NCBI GenBank assembly: GCA_041687455.1
Contig: JAWLBY010000016.1
Location: forward strand, 1 to 64,000
Reading direction: 5' to 3'
DNA: 64,000 nt
DNA from: JAWLBY01 sp041687455
GTDB taxonomy: Bacteria; Pseudomonadota; Gammaproteobacteria; Xanthomonadales; Xanthomonadaceae
The notes under the pieces were generated by a model that ran no database searches, had not been told where the DNA came from, and worked only from the letters and a program-made list of their open reading frames with translations. Position 1 is the first letter of the stretch; each line of letters begins with the position of its first letter. A program made the translations under genes and the position numbers. Shown here piece after piece: positions 1-10,082 of the stretch.

Positions 1-426
1 GACGGGGTCAGTCAGAACTGCCCCAAGGAGCGAACGGCTTCCCCGGAAATCGATCGGCCGTATAGCCGAATCTGATGCCAAACCCAAGGTACAAGGAGCC
101 GCTTCAGCGGCGACCGGTCGCCACCCGTCGCCGGCGTGGTGTGCTCATGCCTCGCGGTCGCTGCTGAAGCGGCTCCTACGGCGGAGCGCCCACCATCAAC
201 TGCGACGAGATGGCGACGCGGCGACCCCGTGTCCCGCGCCGAGCATCGCAGCCGGCGACGACCAGGCGAAGGCTGGATGATCACGAATGGAACTGCTCGC
301 CCAAGGGTGGGACCGCGGCGTCGCCGGTCGCGGCTGAAGCCGCTCCTACAGGGGCGGCGCGCTGCAATCGCGAATGACTGCAATGCGCCCTGAGCAGACC
401 AACGCCCGCTCGGCCCACACCATCGC
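1..426. repeat. Intergenic region with three REP-like hairpin repeats
   Basis: No supportable gene lies here; the open frames on both strands are Arg-rich shadows of GC-rich DNA. Three copies of the REP-like motif (GGAGC, then GGCTTCAGCC or its relative GCTTCAGCGG, then GACCGG) lie at about 91-115, 151-180 and 321-355. They are in mixed orientation, so neighbouring copies could pair. The same family recurs in most long gaps of this window. Confidence 0.7.
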
Positions 427-801
427 TCACTCCCCCAGCACGAACGCCGCGACGACGCGCCGGCCTTCCTGCGCCAGCAGGTTGTAGGTCCGTGCCGCGG
501 CGGCGTTGTCCATCGATTCGACGCCGATGCCGCGCTGCATCAGCAGCGCCTGCACGGCGGGGGCAACAAAGCGCTGGCGGGCGCCGGTGCCGAACAGCAC
601 CAGTTGCGGCTGCAGCGCGATGATCGGTTCGACGGTCGCCGCATCGATCTGCTCGACCGAGCGCGGCGGCCACTGTTCGACCAGTTGGTCCGGCGCGAGC
701 ACGAAGCTGGCTTCGAGCGTGCGGTCGTCGACAAAGATCCGCTCGGTCTGTACCGCGCGGATGCTGTGGAATCCTTCCGGACGCTCCTCGACCAGGCTCA
801 T
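427..801 (-). CDS. Mth938-like (DUF498/NDUFAF3-type) domain protein
   Basis: 124 residues, the usual size for the single-domain Mth938-like family. The central stretch runs through QWPP and LVLFGTG to GVESMDNAAAARTYNLL, the typical pattern of this alpha/beta fold. Bacterial members have no settled biochemical role; the eukaryotic relative NDUFAF3 helps assemble complex I. It lies 3 bp downstream of the yhbY-like gene on the same strand, so the two are probably cotranscribed, an arrangement common in Xanthomonadales. Family assignment is by recognition; function is unknown. Confidence 0.8.
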   Translation of the reverse strand: MSLVEERPEGFHSIRAVQTERIFVDDRTLEASFVLAPDQLVEQWPPRSVEQIDAATVEPIIALQPQLVLFGTGARQRFVAPAVQALLMQRGIGVESMDNAAAARTYNLLAQEGRRVVAAFVLGE

Positions 802-804
802 CGA

Positions 805-1107
805 TCAGCGCGGCAGGATGATCTGCGGATTCTCGCGGCTGCGCCGGTACAGCGTGGCGATGTTGCCGACACGCTGCACCAGCGACGCAGCGGAGCGGTC
901 GACCAGTGCGTCGATCATCGCGTCACGATCGTCGCGATCGGCGCCGGAGATCTTGACCTTGAGCAGCTCATGGCGCTCGAGCGCAATCTCGAGCTCGGCG
1001 ATCAGGCCGTCGGTGATGCCCTTGGCGCCGACCAGGATGACCGGACGCAGCGGGTGGGCAAGGCTGCGCAGATGGCGGCGCTGATTGGCGGACAGGGCTT
1101 GGGGCAT
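805..1107 (-). CDS. yhbY: YhbY-family (CRM domain) ribosome-associated RNA-binding protein
   Basis: 100 residues, one CRM domain. It begins LSANQRRHLRSLAHPLRPV and continues with VGAKGITDGLIAELEIALERHELLKVKI, which includes the GxxG-type RNA-binding loop. YhbY associates with pre-50S ribosomal subunits. It is transcribed divergently from rlmE, another 50S maturation gene, and the start codons are about 90 bp apart. That leaves room for a shared promoter region. Close match in length and sequence pattern to the E. coli family (about 97 residues). Confidence 0.92.
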   Translation of the reverse strand: MPQALSANQRRHLRSLAHPLRPVILVGAKGITDGLIAELEIALERHELLKVKISGADRDDRDAMIDALVDRSAASLVQRVGNIATLYRRSRENPQIILPR

Positions 1108-1199
1108 GACGCGGGGCGGTCTGGAAGTCGGCGAAATCGGGGCGCAAGGGTATCATGACGGTCCTGTGCGCCCGGTCGGTCGCACCCGACCGAAACCGC

Positions 1200-1835
1200 A
1201 TGGCCCGCAGCAAGAGCAGTCAACGCTGGCTGAAGGAACACTTCAGCGACCCCTACGTCAAACGCGCCCAGGCCGAGGGGCTGCGTTCGCGCGCCGCCTA
1301 CAAGCTGGAGGAGCTGCTCGACCGCGATCGCCTGGTCCGGCCGGGCATGGTCGTGGTCGACCTCGGCGCCGCACCGGGCGGCTGGTCGCAGGTCGTGCGC
1401 CGCGAACTCGGTGACAGCGGACGGGTGCTGGCGCTCGATATCCTCGAGATGCCGGCCATCGCCGGGGTCGAGTTCGTTCACGGCGATTTCAGAGAAGCCG
1501 AAGCACTGTCGCGCCTCGAAGCGCTGCTGGGGGGCGCGCCGGTCGACCTTGTGTTGTCCGACATGGCCCCCAATATGAGCGGAGTGGAGGCTGTCGATCA
1601 GGCGCGTGCGATGTATCTGGTTGAGCTGGCTCGTGATTTTGCCGATGCCCACCTGCGCCAGGGCGGCAGCCTGCTGTTGAAGATGTTCCAGGGAGTCGGG
1701 TCGGATGCGTTCCTGCGTGAGCTGCGCAGCCGCTACGCGAAGATCCAGGTGCGCAAGCCGAAAGCCTCGCGCAGCCGCTCCTCGGAGGTGTATGTGCTGG
1801 CCACGGGCAAACGTACCGGGCCGGTGCAGCCATGA
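1200..1835 (+). CDS. rlmE: 23S rRNA (uridine-2'-O-)-methyltransferase RlmE (FtsJ/RrmJ)
   Basis: 211 residues from the ATG at 1200, close to the 209 of E. coli RlmE. A further in-frame ATG at 1155 would add 15 poorly conserved residues, so the internal start MARSKSSQRWL is preferred. The SAM-binding motif VVVDLGAAPGGWSQVV is present. The catalytic K-D-K-E set is represented by the Lys near residue 38, LSDMAPNMSG, LLKMFQG and KPKASRSRSSEVY. The enzyme methylates U2552 in the 50S A-loop. ftsH follows, as in many gammaproteobacteria. Confidence 0.95.
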   Translation: MARSKSSQRWLKEHFSDPYVKRAQAEGLRSRAAYKLEELLDRDRLVRPGMVVVDLGAAPGGWSQVVRRELGDSGRVLALDILEMPAIAGVEFVHGDFREAEALSRLEALLGGAPVDLVLSDMAPNMSGVEAVDQARAMYLVELARDFADAHLRQGGSLLLKMFQGVGSDAFLRELRSRYAKIQVRKPKASRSRSSEVYVLATGKRTGPVQP

Positions 1836-1914
1836 TGCCGCCCGTCGGGCGGGGCAGCCGGAGCCGGTCCGGCCCTGTTCGCCAACGCGGACGAACGCAG
1901 GCACCATCGGCACA

Positions 1915-1942
1915 TTGCGTCGACGGTCGGCTGCGCTAAGGT
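1915..1942 (+). promoter_or_regulatory. Candidate promoter before ftsH
   Basis: TTGCGT and TAAGGT are separated by 16 bp and end 7 bp before the ftsH ATG. The -35 is fair and the -10 weak. If transcription starts here the mRNA leader would be very short, so upstream read-through from rlmE may also feed ftsH. Confidence 0.3.
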
Positions 1943-1948
1943 AGGACG

Positions 1949-3874
<1,926 letters not shown>

Positions 3875-3905
3875 CGCCGTGGTCCGTGAAACGTGATTGA
3901 TGATT

Positions 3906-3934
3906 CGGGGGCGCTTCGGCGCCCCCGAGCGTTT
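3906..3934 (+). terminator. Rho-independent terminator after ftsH
   Basis: A 9-bp GC stem (CGGGGGCGC paired with GCGCCCCCG) closes a TTCG tetraloop and is followed by AGCGTTTT. It lies 32 bp past the ftsH stop, so it separates ftsH from folP. Confidence 0.8.
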
Positions 3935-4023
3935 TCCGCCGGGTCGACGCAATCCGGCGCAATTGCCGCGGCGTTGCGGCTGCAGCGACCGCCTCACCGA
4001 GCGATGGCGCGACAGACTGATGC

Positions 4024-4060
4024 GCAGCACGCAGCACGCAGCACGCAGCACGCACGCAGC
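4024..4060 (+). repeat. Heptanucleotide microsatellite (GCAGCAC)n
   Basis: Four perfect GCAGCAC units lie at 4024-4051, followed by a partial unit, between the ftsH terminator and folP. Nothing else is recognised in the 3875-4169 gap. The repeat could vary in copy number by slippage. Confidence 0.8.
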
Positions 4061-4169
4061 GAGCCCGAACAGTTCGCGCCGTTGGTGGTGAGGCATCGAA
4101 CCACGAATGCAGCGTGACCCGGAGTGCGTGCGTTACGCTGTGGCCCCCTTCGCCGATGGCTGGCCCCGC

Positions 4170-5078
4170 ATGTTCGACGATCCCGGCATCCTTCGCCTCG
4201 ACTGCGCCGGACGGCCGCTGCTGCTCGACCGTCCGCGGATCATGGGCATCGTCAATGTCACGCCGGATTCGTTTTCCGACGGCGGCCGGCACGCCGATGC
4301 CGACGCCGCGCTCGCGCACGGCCTGCGGCTGGTCGCGGAAGGGGCCGACCTGCTCGACATCGGTGGCGAATCGACCCGTCCGGGGGCTGGCGATGTCAGC
4401 GAACAGCAGGAACTCGACCGGGTGATCCCGGTGATCGAGCGACTCGCACGCGAATGCGACCGGCCGCTGTCGATCGACACGTCGAAGCCGGCCGTGATGC
4501 GGGCCGCGGTCGCTGCCGGCGCCGGCCTGATCAATGACGTGCGCGCTTTGCGCGAGGACGGTGCCTTGTCCGCAGCGGCGGAGCTCGGCGTGCCGGTCTG
4601 CCTGATGCACATGCAGGGTGAGCCGCGGACGATGCAGCAGGCGCCCGACTACGACGATGTGGTGACCAGCGTGCATGGCTTCCTGGCCGAGCGGATCTTC
4701 GCCTGCGAAATGGCCGGCATCGAGCGCAAGCGGCTGCTGATCGACCCCGGCTTCGGCTTCGGCAAGTCGCTCGAGCACAACCTGCGGCTGCTGCGCCAGC
4801 TCGGCCGGCTGCTCGAGCTCGGTCCGCCGATCCTTGCCGGTCTTTCACGCAAGTCGATGATCGGCGCGTTGACCGGGCGCGATGTCGATCAGCGCGTGTT
4901 CGGCTCGGTGGCAGCGGCACTGATTGCGGTGCAGAACGGCGCCCGGATCGTCCGCGTGCACGATGTCGCGGCGACCCGCGATGCGCTGGCTGTCTGGTCG
5001 GCCGTCGACGCACAGCCGGCCGCGGCCAGCCGGAACTCCGCAGTGCCGGCGCTGCCGCGCTGGGGCGACGAGGACTAG
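4170..5078 (+). CDS. folP: Dihydropteroate synthase
   Basis: 302 residues from the ATG at 4170; an in-frame ATG at 4107 would add 21 atypical residues. DHPS signatures: IMGIVNVTPDSFSDGG (pterin/pyrophosphate loop), GGESTRPGA, SIDTSKPAVMRAA, INDVRAL, DPGFGFGKSLEHN and GLSRKSMIG. It condenses dihydropterin pyrophosphate with p-aminobenzoate in folate synthesis and is the sulfonamide target. The stop codon TAG (5076-5078) is part of the CTAG that forms the left boundary of a MITE-like element, so the original 3' end may have been altered by insertion. glmM, a frequent downstream neighbour, is absent. Confidence 0.95.
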   Translation: MFDDPGILRLDCAGRPLLLDRPRIMGIVNVTPDSFSDGGRHADADAALAHGLRLVAEGADLLDIGGESTRPGAGDVSEQQELDRVIPVIERLARECDRPLSIDTSKPAVMRAAVAAGAGLINDVRALREDGALSAAAELGVPVCLMHMQGEPRTMQQAPDYDDVVTSVHGFLAERIFACEMAGIERKRLLIDPGFGFGKSLEHNLRLLRQLGRLLELGPPILAGLSRKSMIGALTGRDVDQRVFGSVAAALIAVQNGARIVRVHDVAATRDALAVWSAVDAQPAAASRNSAVPALPRWGDED

Positions 5079-5243
5079 TGGACTGTAACGGATGAAGCGG
5101 AAGTGGGATCGCGACGGGATGGGCGTGGTGGACGCCGCTCCGGAGCGAGGCCGATAGCCGAAGCTATCGGTCGAGTGAGGAGCAAGTGCAACGCGGCCAG
5201 ACCGAGCGAGCTACTTTCGATTTGTCCGTTACAGCCCAACTAG
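5075..5243 (+). mobile_element. MITE-like element, copy 1 (~169 bp), flanked by CTAG
   Basis: The unit is bounded by CTAG at both ends (5075-5078 and 5240-5243). Its terminal inverted repeats are TGGACTGTAACGGA at the left and TCCGTTACAGCCCA at the right. It has an internal hairpin CCGATAGC/GCTATCGG (about 5151-5170) and no coding capacity. A second copy in opposite orientation at 10083-10250 differs at about four positions by eye. TIRs, lack of an ORF, two near-identical copies and a duplicated CTAG fit a non-autonomous transposable element. The mobilising transposase is not in this window. Confidence 0.85.
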
Positions 5244-5302
5244 TGGCGGTCCCGGCCAGAACCGGGGGCGTGGATCTGCGCTTCCGGCGGAACGGGTTCG
5301 GC

Positions 5303-5387
5303 CTGAGGGAGCGGCTTCAGCCGGGATCTGTTCCTGCTTCCGGGGAGTCAGAAAATCGAACGGTCGCGGCTGAAGCCGCTCCCGCGG
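5303..5387. repeat. REP-like inverted pair upstream of rpsP
   Basis: GGAGCGGCTTCAGCC (about 5308-5322) and GGCTGAAGCCGCTCC (about 5368-5382) face each other, so the transcript could fold into a long hairpin. The rest of the 5244-5538 gap holds no recognisable gene. A TATCAT at 5470 is a weak candidate -10 for rpsP. Confidence 0.7.
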
Positions 5388-5538
5388 AACCCGCTTCCAC
5401 AGAACCCGCTCAGCCCGATCCGGCTCCACGCGATACGCCGGGGGATTCCCCTGCCGGCGAATACCCGCTATCATTCCGCGCTTCCTGCGCCCGGCCAGGG
5501 CGTTTGACCTTACCTAGAACGACAGAGCAAATCGACTC

Positions 5539-5796
5539 ATGGTCAAGATCCGTCTGACCCGCGGTGGCGCCAAGAAGCGCCCCTTCTATCACATCGTCGT
5601 GACCGACCAGCGCAACAAGCGCGACGGTCGCGCCATCGAGCGGCTGGGGTTCTACAACCCAGTCGCCAGCGGCAGTGATCCGGCGTTGCAGCTCGACACC
5701 GCCCGCGTCGACCACTGGATCGGTCACGGTGCGCAGATGACCGACAAGGTCCGTTCGCTGTACAAGCAGGCGTCCGCTCAGGCCGCAGCGGCCTGA
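5539..5796 (+). CDS. rpsP: 30S ribosomal protein bS16
   Basis: 85 residues. The opening MVKIRLTRGGAKKRPFYHIV is diagnostic of bS16, followed by RNKRDGRAIERLGFYNPV. The protein stabilises the 5' domain of 16S rRNA. It is first in the conserved rpsP-rimM-trmD-rplS order, and rimM starts 20 bp downstream. Confidence 0.98.
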   Translation: MVKIRLTRGGAKKRPFYHIVVTDQRNKRDGRAIERLGFYNPVASGSDPALQLDTARVDHWIGHGAQMTDKVRSLYKQASAQAAAA

Positions 5797-5816
5797 GTTC
5801 GCTCGTCGGGGAGCGG

Positions 5817-6323
5817 ATGGCCGACCAGAGCCAGTTGCTTCTCGGCGAGATCGTCGGAGTCCACGGTCTGCGCGGCGGTCTGAAGCTGCGCTCGCATACC
5901 GATCCGGTCGAAGCGATTCTCGAGTACCGTCCGTGGCGGCTGCGCTGCCGCGGCGAATTGCGTGACGTGTCCCGCGTCAAGGGCCAGATCATCGGCAAGT
6001 CGCTGGTGGTGCAACTGCCCGGCATCGACAGTCGCGAGGCGGCCGAGGCCTGGGTCGGCGCTGAAATCTGGGTCGATCGTGCGATGCTGCCGCCGGCTGC
6101 GCCGGGCGAGTACTACTGGACCGATCTCGAAGGGCTCGAGGTGCTGACCGTCGATGGGCAGCCGCTCGGCCGGATCTCGCACCTGTTCGCCACCGGCGCC
6201 AACGACGTCATCGTCGTTCGTGGCGAGCGCGAGCGGCTGATTCCGTTCGTGCAGCCGGACGTCGTCCGTTCGGTCGACCTCGACCAGCGGCGGATGCTGG
6301 TCGACTGGGATCCGGAGTTCTGA
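5817..6323 (+). CDS. rimM: Ribosome maturation factor RimM
   Basis: 168 residues with both expected domains. The N-terminal RimM beta-barrel has LGEIVGVHGLRGGLKLRSHTD. The PRC-barrel starts at about residue 95 with EYYWTDLEGLEV and continues through GANDVIVVRGERERLIPFV. RimM assists 30S head assembly near uS19. It lies between rpsP and trmD, as in E. coli, but 120 bp of GAATCCC-type repeat separates it from trmD, where most relatives have a short gap. Confidence 0.97.
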   Translation: MADQSQLLLGEIVGVHGLRGGLKLRSHTDPVEAILEYRPWRLRCRGELRDVSRVKGQIIGKSLVVQLPGIDSREAAEAWVGAEIWVDRAMLPPAAPGEYYWTDLEGLEVLTVDGQPLGRISHLFATGANDVIVVRGERERLIPFVQPDVVRSVDLDQRRMLVDWDPEF

Positions 6324-6327
6324 GAAG

Positions 6328-6443
6328 CCGGGATTCGGAATTCGAGATTCGAATGCCGGGCCGGCGCCACGCGTGGCGATACGCTTGAAGCGGCGTCGAG
6401 CTCGCCGGCCGAATCCCGAATCTCCAATCCCGAATCCCCGCTC
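6328..6443. repeat. GAATCCC octamer repeat with inverted arms in the trmD leader
   Basis: A left arm of GGGATTC-type units (about 6328-6358) and a right arm of GAATCCC units (about 6409-6440) are complementary and could form a stem across 6328-6440. The right arm runs up to the trmD ATG and leaves no purine-rich ribosome binding site. The same arrangement occurs before obgE and ispH. Confidence 0.75.
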
Positions 6444-7220
6444 ATGCGCATCGACGTCGTCACGCTGTTTCCCGAATTCGTCGCGCAGTGCGCGGCGCTC
6501 GGCGTGGTCGGTCGCGCGCAACAGCGTGGATTGCTAGAACTGGTCGGCTGGAATCCGCGTGATTTCGCCCACGATGCCTATCGCACGGTCGATGACCGGC
6601 CGTACGGCGGCGGTCCCGGCATGGTGATGCTGATCGATCCGCTGCGCGAGGCGATGCAGGCCGCGCGCGTGGCCGATCCGGCGCCGGTGCGGACGATCTA
6701 CCTGAGTCCGCAGGGCAGGCGGCTCGATCAGGCGAAGGTTCGCGAGCTGGCCTCGCTGCCGCGGTTGCTGCTGCTGTGCGGACGCTACGAAGGTGTCGAC
6801 GAGCGGTTGATCGCAACCGAGGTCGACGAGGAACTCTCGATCGGCGACTACGTGCTGTCCGGCGGCGAACTCGCGGCCGCGGTGCTGATCGATGCGGTCG
6901 GGCGGCTGCAGCAGGGTGCCTTGAACGATGCGGCCTCGGCGGCCGAAGACAGTTTCGAGGGCGGGTTGCTCGACTGTCCGCATTACACGCGACCCGAGCA
7001 TCACCCGTTCGGTGACGTACCGGCGGTGCTGAAGTCCGGCGACCATGCGGCGATTGCCCGTTGGCGGCGGCAGCAATCGCTCGGTCGAACCTGGTTGCGG
7101 CGTCCCGATCTGCTCGAAGGGCGTGTCCTCGACAAGCAGGACCGGCGCCTGCTCGAGCAGTTCCAGGCCGACTGGCGCGCCACGACGGCGGGCTCGTCGG
7201 ACGAATCGGAGTCCGGCTGA
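6444..7220 (+). CDS. trmD: tRNA (guanine-N1)-methyltransferase TrmD
   Basis: 258 residues. The SPOUT knot motifs are YGGGPGMVM, YLSPQGRRLDQAKV, LCGRYEGVDERL and SIGDYVLSGGELAA, followed by GLLDCPHYTRP. The enzyme forms m1G37 in tRNAs reading CNN codons and so prevents frameshifting; it is essential in most bacteria. The start MRIDVVTLFPEF is canonical. The bases before it are GAATCCC repeat and not a recognisable Shine-Dalgarno site. Confidence 0.97.
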   Translation: MRIDVVTLFPEFVAQCAALGVVGRAQQRGLLELVGWNPRDFAHDAYRTVDDRPYGGGPGMVMLIDPLREAMQAARVADPAPVRTIYLSPQGRRLDQAKVRELASLPRLLLLCGRYEGVDERLIATEVDEELSIGDYVLSGGELAAAVLIDAVGRLQQGALNDAASAAEDSFEGGLLDCPHYTRPEHHPFGDVPAVLKSGDHAAIARWRRQQSLGRTWLRRPDLLEGRVLDKQDRRLLEQFQADWRATTAGSSDESESG

Positions 7221-7252
7221 ACCCGGACTAGCAATTGCCGGATTTCGCCGGC

Positions 7253-7258
7253 TATAAT
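7253..7258 (+). promoter_or_regulatory. Candidate -10 box for rplS
   Basis: A perfect TATAAT lies 59 bp before the rplS start, unusual in such GC-rich DNA. The best -35-like hexamer, TTGCCG at 7235-7240, is only 12 bp upstream, so the -35 is uncertain. It may give rplS its own promoter besides read-through from trmD. Confidence 0.35.
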
Positions 7259-7316
7259 GCGCGACTTTCCGACGCGCACGCGCATTCCCAAGAACTACAT
7301 TACGGTCGGTGCACAC

Positions 7317-7679
7317 ATGAACAAGATCATCCAGGAATTCGAAGGCGCCCAGATGGCGCGCCAACTGCCGGACTTCGGCCCGGGCGACACCGTCATCGTC
7401 AACGTCAAGGTCAAGGAAGGCAATCGCGAGCGCGTGCAGGCCTACGAGGGCGTCGTCATTGCCAAGCGCAACCGCGGCCTGAACTCGGCCTTCACCGTGC
7501 GCAAGATGTCGCACGGCACCGGCGTCGAGCGCGTGTTCCAGACTTTCTCGCCGGCGATCGACTCGGTCGAAGTCAAGCGCCGGGGCAAGGTCCGCGCCGC
7601 CAAGCTGTACTACCTGCGCGGCCTCGAAGGCCGTGCCGCCCGCATCCAGGAAGACCTGGGCGCGCGCAAGAGCAGTTGA
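7317..7679 (+). CDS. rplS: 50S ribosomal protein bL19
   Basis: 120 residues from the ATG at 7317; the frame opens at 7257, but bL19 begins MNKIIQEFEGAQM-like. Conserved blocks are PDFGPGDTVIVNVKVKEG, RVQAYEGVVIAKRNRG, FTVRKMSHGTGVERVF and RAAKLYYLRGLEG. It sits at the 30S/50S interface. It is last in the rpsP operon and is followed by an unusual array of five terminator-like hairpins. Confidence 0.98.
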   Translation: MNKIIQEFEGAQMARQLPDFGPGDTVIVNVKVKEGNRERVQAYEGVVIAKRNRGLNSAFTVRKMSHGTGVERVFQTFSPAIDSVEVKRRGKVRAAKLYYLRGLEGRAARIQEDLGARKSS

Positions 7680-7735
7680 GGCTGCTCGTAAAGCCACGCG
7701 AGCACCTGAGTCCGCTCGCAGCGCAGTGGGATCCG

Positions 7736-7899
7736 AAACGGCCGCGAAAGCGGCCGTTTCTGTTTCCAGCATGTTCGGCCGCAAGCGGCCGTTTCTGTTT
7801 CCAGCGTGTTCGGCCGCAAGCGGCCGTTTCTGTTTCCAGCGTGTTCGGCCGCGAAAGCGGCCGTTTCTGTTCCAGCATGTCCGGCCGCGAAAGCGGCCG
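7736..7899 (+). terminator. Tandem array of five terminator-like hairpins after rplS
   Basis: The first hairpin (7736-7759) has a perfect 10-bp stem AAACGGCCGC/GCGGCCGTTT with a GAAA loop and is followed by a CTGTTT tract. Four further GGCCG...CGGCC hairpins start at 7776, 7811, 7846 and 7882, a 35-37-bp period. The spacer TTTCTGTTTCCAGC is conserved. This looks like serial duplication of the rplS terminator. Confidence 0.8.
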
Positions 7900-7943
7900 T
7901 TGCCATATGCGGTGCCCGGGTTGCCCGCCATCGCCCGGCTCCC

Positions 7944-8034
7944 TGTAGGAGGGGCTTCAGCCCCGACCGCGCACCCGTCGGCTGAGCCGCCAAGGCCAAG
8001 CCTCCCGGTCGGGGCTGAAGCCCTCCTACAGGGG
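7944..8034. repeat. REP-like inverted pair upstream of htpG
   Basis: GTAGGAGGGGCTTCAGCCCC (from 7945) and its near complement GGGGCTGAAGCCCTCCTAC (from about 8011) face each other across about 40 bp. A very stable stem-loop is possible upstream of the sigma-32-type promoter. Nothing else is recognised between 7900 and 8064. Confidence 0.75.
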
Positions 8035-8064
8035 CGTCGGACGCTGCGCCGCGGGGCGGTCCGC

Positions 8065-8092
8065 CTTGAAATCTTTCACGCCGCCCTCATCT
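8065..8092 (+). promoter_or_regulatory. Sigma-32 (RpoH) type heat-shock promoter of htpG
   Basis: CTTGAAA at 8065-8071, a 13-bp spacer and CCTCATCT at 8085-8092 closely match the RpoH consensus (CTTGAAA, 13-14 bp, CCCCATNT). It ends 35 bp before the htpG ATG. Its place ahead of a chaperone gene supports heat-shock control. FtsH, also in this window, degrades RpoH in E. coli. Confidence 0.8.
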
Positions 8093-8127
8093 GCTCCGCA
8101 CCCGAATCCCAACCGAGGTGCCCAGAG

Positions 8128-10008
8128 ATGAGCACGGCCACCGCCGAATCCTTCAAGTTCGAAGCCGAGGTGCAGCAGGTTCTGCATCTGGTGATCCATT
8201 CGTTGTATTCGAATCGCGACATCTTCCTCCGCGAACTGATCTCGAATGCATCGGACGCCTGCGACAAGCTGCGTTTCGAGGCGCTGCAGGACGCGGCACT
8301 GTACGGCGACCACAGCGAGCTCGCGATCGATCTCGGCTGGGACAAGGAATCCCGTACGCTGTTCATCCGCGACAGCGGCATCGGCATGAGCCGGCAGGAA
8401 CTGATTGACAACCTCGGCACGATCGCCCGCTCGGGCACGCGCAAGTTCCTCGAGCACCTGTCCGAAGGGCAGAAGGCAGATGCCAACCTGATCGGCCAGT
8501 TCGGCGTCGGCTTCTATTCCGCCTTCATCGCCGCCGATCGCGTCACGGTCGAGACCCGCCGGGCCGGCGAAGACGGCGGCTGGCGCTGGGCTTCCGATGG
8601 TAGCGGGCATTACACGCTCGAGGCGGTCGCCGACCTGCCGCGCGGCACGACTGTCACGCTGCATCTGAAGGACGACGCGGCCGAGTATCTCGAACCGTGG
8701 AAGCTGCGCTCACTGGTACAGCAGTGGTCCGACCACATCGCGTTCCCGATCCGGATGCCGAAGATCGAGGACGGCAAGCCGACCGACGAGCGCGAAACCG
8801 TCAACCAGGCGTCGGCGCTGTGGACGCGGCCGAAGTCGGAACTGACCGACGACGACTACCAGGCGTTCTACAAGCACGTCAGCCACGACTTCAACGATGC
8901 GCTGGCGTGGACGCACAACCGCGTCGAGGGCAACCAGAATTTCACGTCGCTGCTGTACGTGCCGAAGCAGGCGCCGTTCGACTTCCAGTTCAATCGTGAC
9001 GAACGCAAGGGCCTCCGGCTGTACGTCCGCCGCGTGTTCATCATGGACGCCGCCGAGCAGATGCTCCCGGCCTACCTGCGTTTCGTCCGCGGCGTGATCG
9101 ATTCCGACGACCTGCCGCTGAACGTCAGCCGCGAGCTGCTGCAGGGCAACCGGCAGACCGACAAGCTGAAGTCGGCACTGACCCGGCGCGTGCTCGACCT
9201 GCTGGACAAGCTCGCGTCCGACGAGGACAAGGGCAAGTACGAGGCTTTCTGGCGCGAGTTCGGCGCGCTGATCAAGGAAGGCGTCGCCGAGGACCACGGC
9301 AACCGCGAGCGGCTCGCGAAGCTGCTGCGCTTCCCGTCGACCCGCAGTGCCAGCAAGGACGAACTGGTCTCGCTCGACGAGTACATCGCGCGGATGAAGC
9401 CGGGTCAGGAAGCAATCTATTTCCTCACCGCTGAAGGCTGGAATGCGGCGCGGCACAGCCCGCAGCTCGAGGCGCTGAAGGCGCGCGATGTCGAAGTGCT
9501 GCTGATGCACGAGCGGATCGACGAGTGGATGGCCGGCTATCTGTTCGAATACGCCGGCAAGTCGCTGAAGAACGTTGCCAAGGGCGAGCTCGAGCTCGAC
9601 AAGCTCGGCGAACCGGCCGACAAGGCGGAACGCGAGGAGGCGAAGAAGAACGCCGGCAGCGTCATCGACAAGCTGAAACAACAGCTCGGCGAGCGGGTCA
9701 ACGACGTCCGCGTGTCCGACCGCCTGACCGAGTCACCGTCATGCCTGGTGCTCGACGAGCACGACATGGCGCTGCACATGCAGAAGCTGATGAAGGCCGC
9801 CGGTCACGACGTGCCGGGCGGCAAGCCGGTGCTCGAGATCAATCCGGCGCATCCGCTGCTCAAGCGACTCGATGGAGAAGCCGACGGCGCGCGCTCCGCC
9901 GACCTGGCGCTGCTGCTGTTCGAGCAGGCCCAGCTCGCCGAGGGCGGGGCACTGGAGGATCCGGCCGGATTCATCCAGCGCGTCAATCGCGTGATCGTCG
10001 GGCAGTAG
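8128..10008 (+). CDS. htpG: Chaperone protein HtpG (bacterial Hsp90)
   Basis: 626 residues, typical for HtpG, from the ATG at 8128; the open frame extends far upstream but is not conserved there. The GHKL ATPase N-domain has ELISNASDACDKLRFEAL, IRDSGIGM and LIGQFGVGFYSAFI. The middle domain has the Arg-bearing NVSRELLQGN segment, and a C-terminal dimerisation domain follows. The protein is a cytosolic ATP-dependent chaperone. The sigma-32-type promoter at 8065-8092 explains its regulation. A UUCG hairpin follows the gene. Confidence 0.98.
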   Translation: MSTATAESFKFEAEVQQVLHLVIHSLYSNRDIFLRELISNASDACDKLRFEALQDAALYGDHSELAIDLGWDKESRTLFIRDSGIGMSRQELIDNLGTIARSGTRKFLEHLSEGQKADANLIGQFGVGFYSAFIAADRVTVETRRAGEDGGWRWASDGSGHYTLEAVADLPRGTTVTLHLKDDAAEYLEPWKLRSLVQQWSDHIAFPIRMPKIEDGKPTDERETVNQASALWTRPKSELTDDDYQAFYKHVSHDFNDALAWTHNRVEGNQNFTSLLYVPKQAPFDFQFNRDERKGLRLYVRRVFIMDAAEQMLPAYLRFVRGVIDSDDLPLNVSRELLQGNRQTDKLKSALTRRVLDLLDKLASDEDKGKYEAFWREFGALIKEGVAEDHGNRERLAKLLRFPSTRSASKDELVSLDEYIARMKPGQEAIYFLTAEGWNAARHSPQLEALKARDVEVLLMHERIDEWMAGYLFEYAGKSLKNVAKGELELDKLGEPADKAEREEAKKNAGSVIDKLKQQLGERVNDVRVSDRLTESPSCLVLDEHDMALHMQKLMKAAGHDVPGGKPVLEINPAHPLLKRLDGEADGARSADLALLLFEQAQLAEGGALEDPAGFIQRVNRVIVGQ

Positions 10009-10019
10009 GCAACGCCTCG

Positions 10020-10041
10020 GCCGGGCCGTTCGCGGCCCGGC
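10020..10041 (+). terminator. Hairpin after htpG
   Basis: GCCGGGCCG and CGGCCCGGC form a perfect 9-bp stem with a TTCG loop, starting 11 bp past the htpG stop. There is no clear T tract, so efficiency as an intrinsic terminator is uncertain. Confidence 0.5.
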
Positions 10042-10082
10042 TCGCTGCCCCGGCCGGGCTGCGTCGCTACCGGAAGCCGTTA

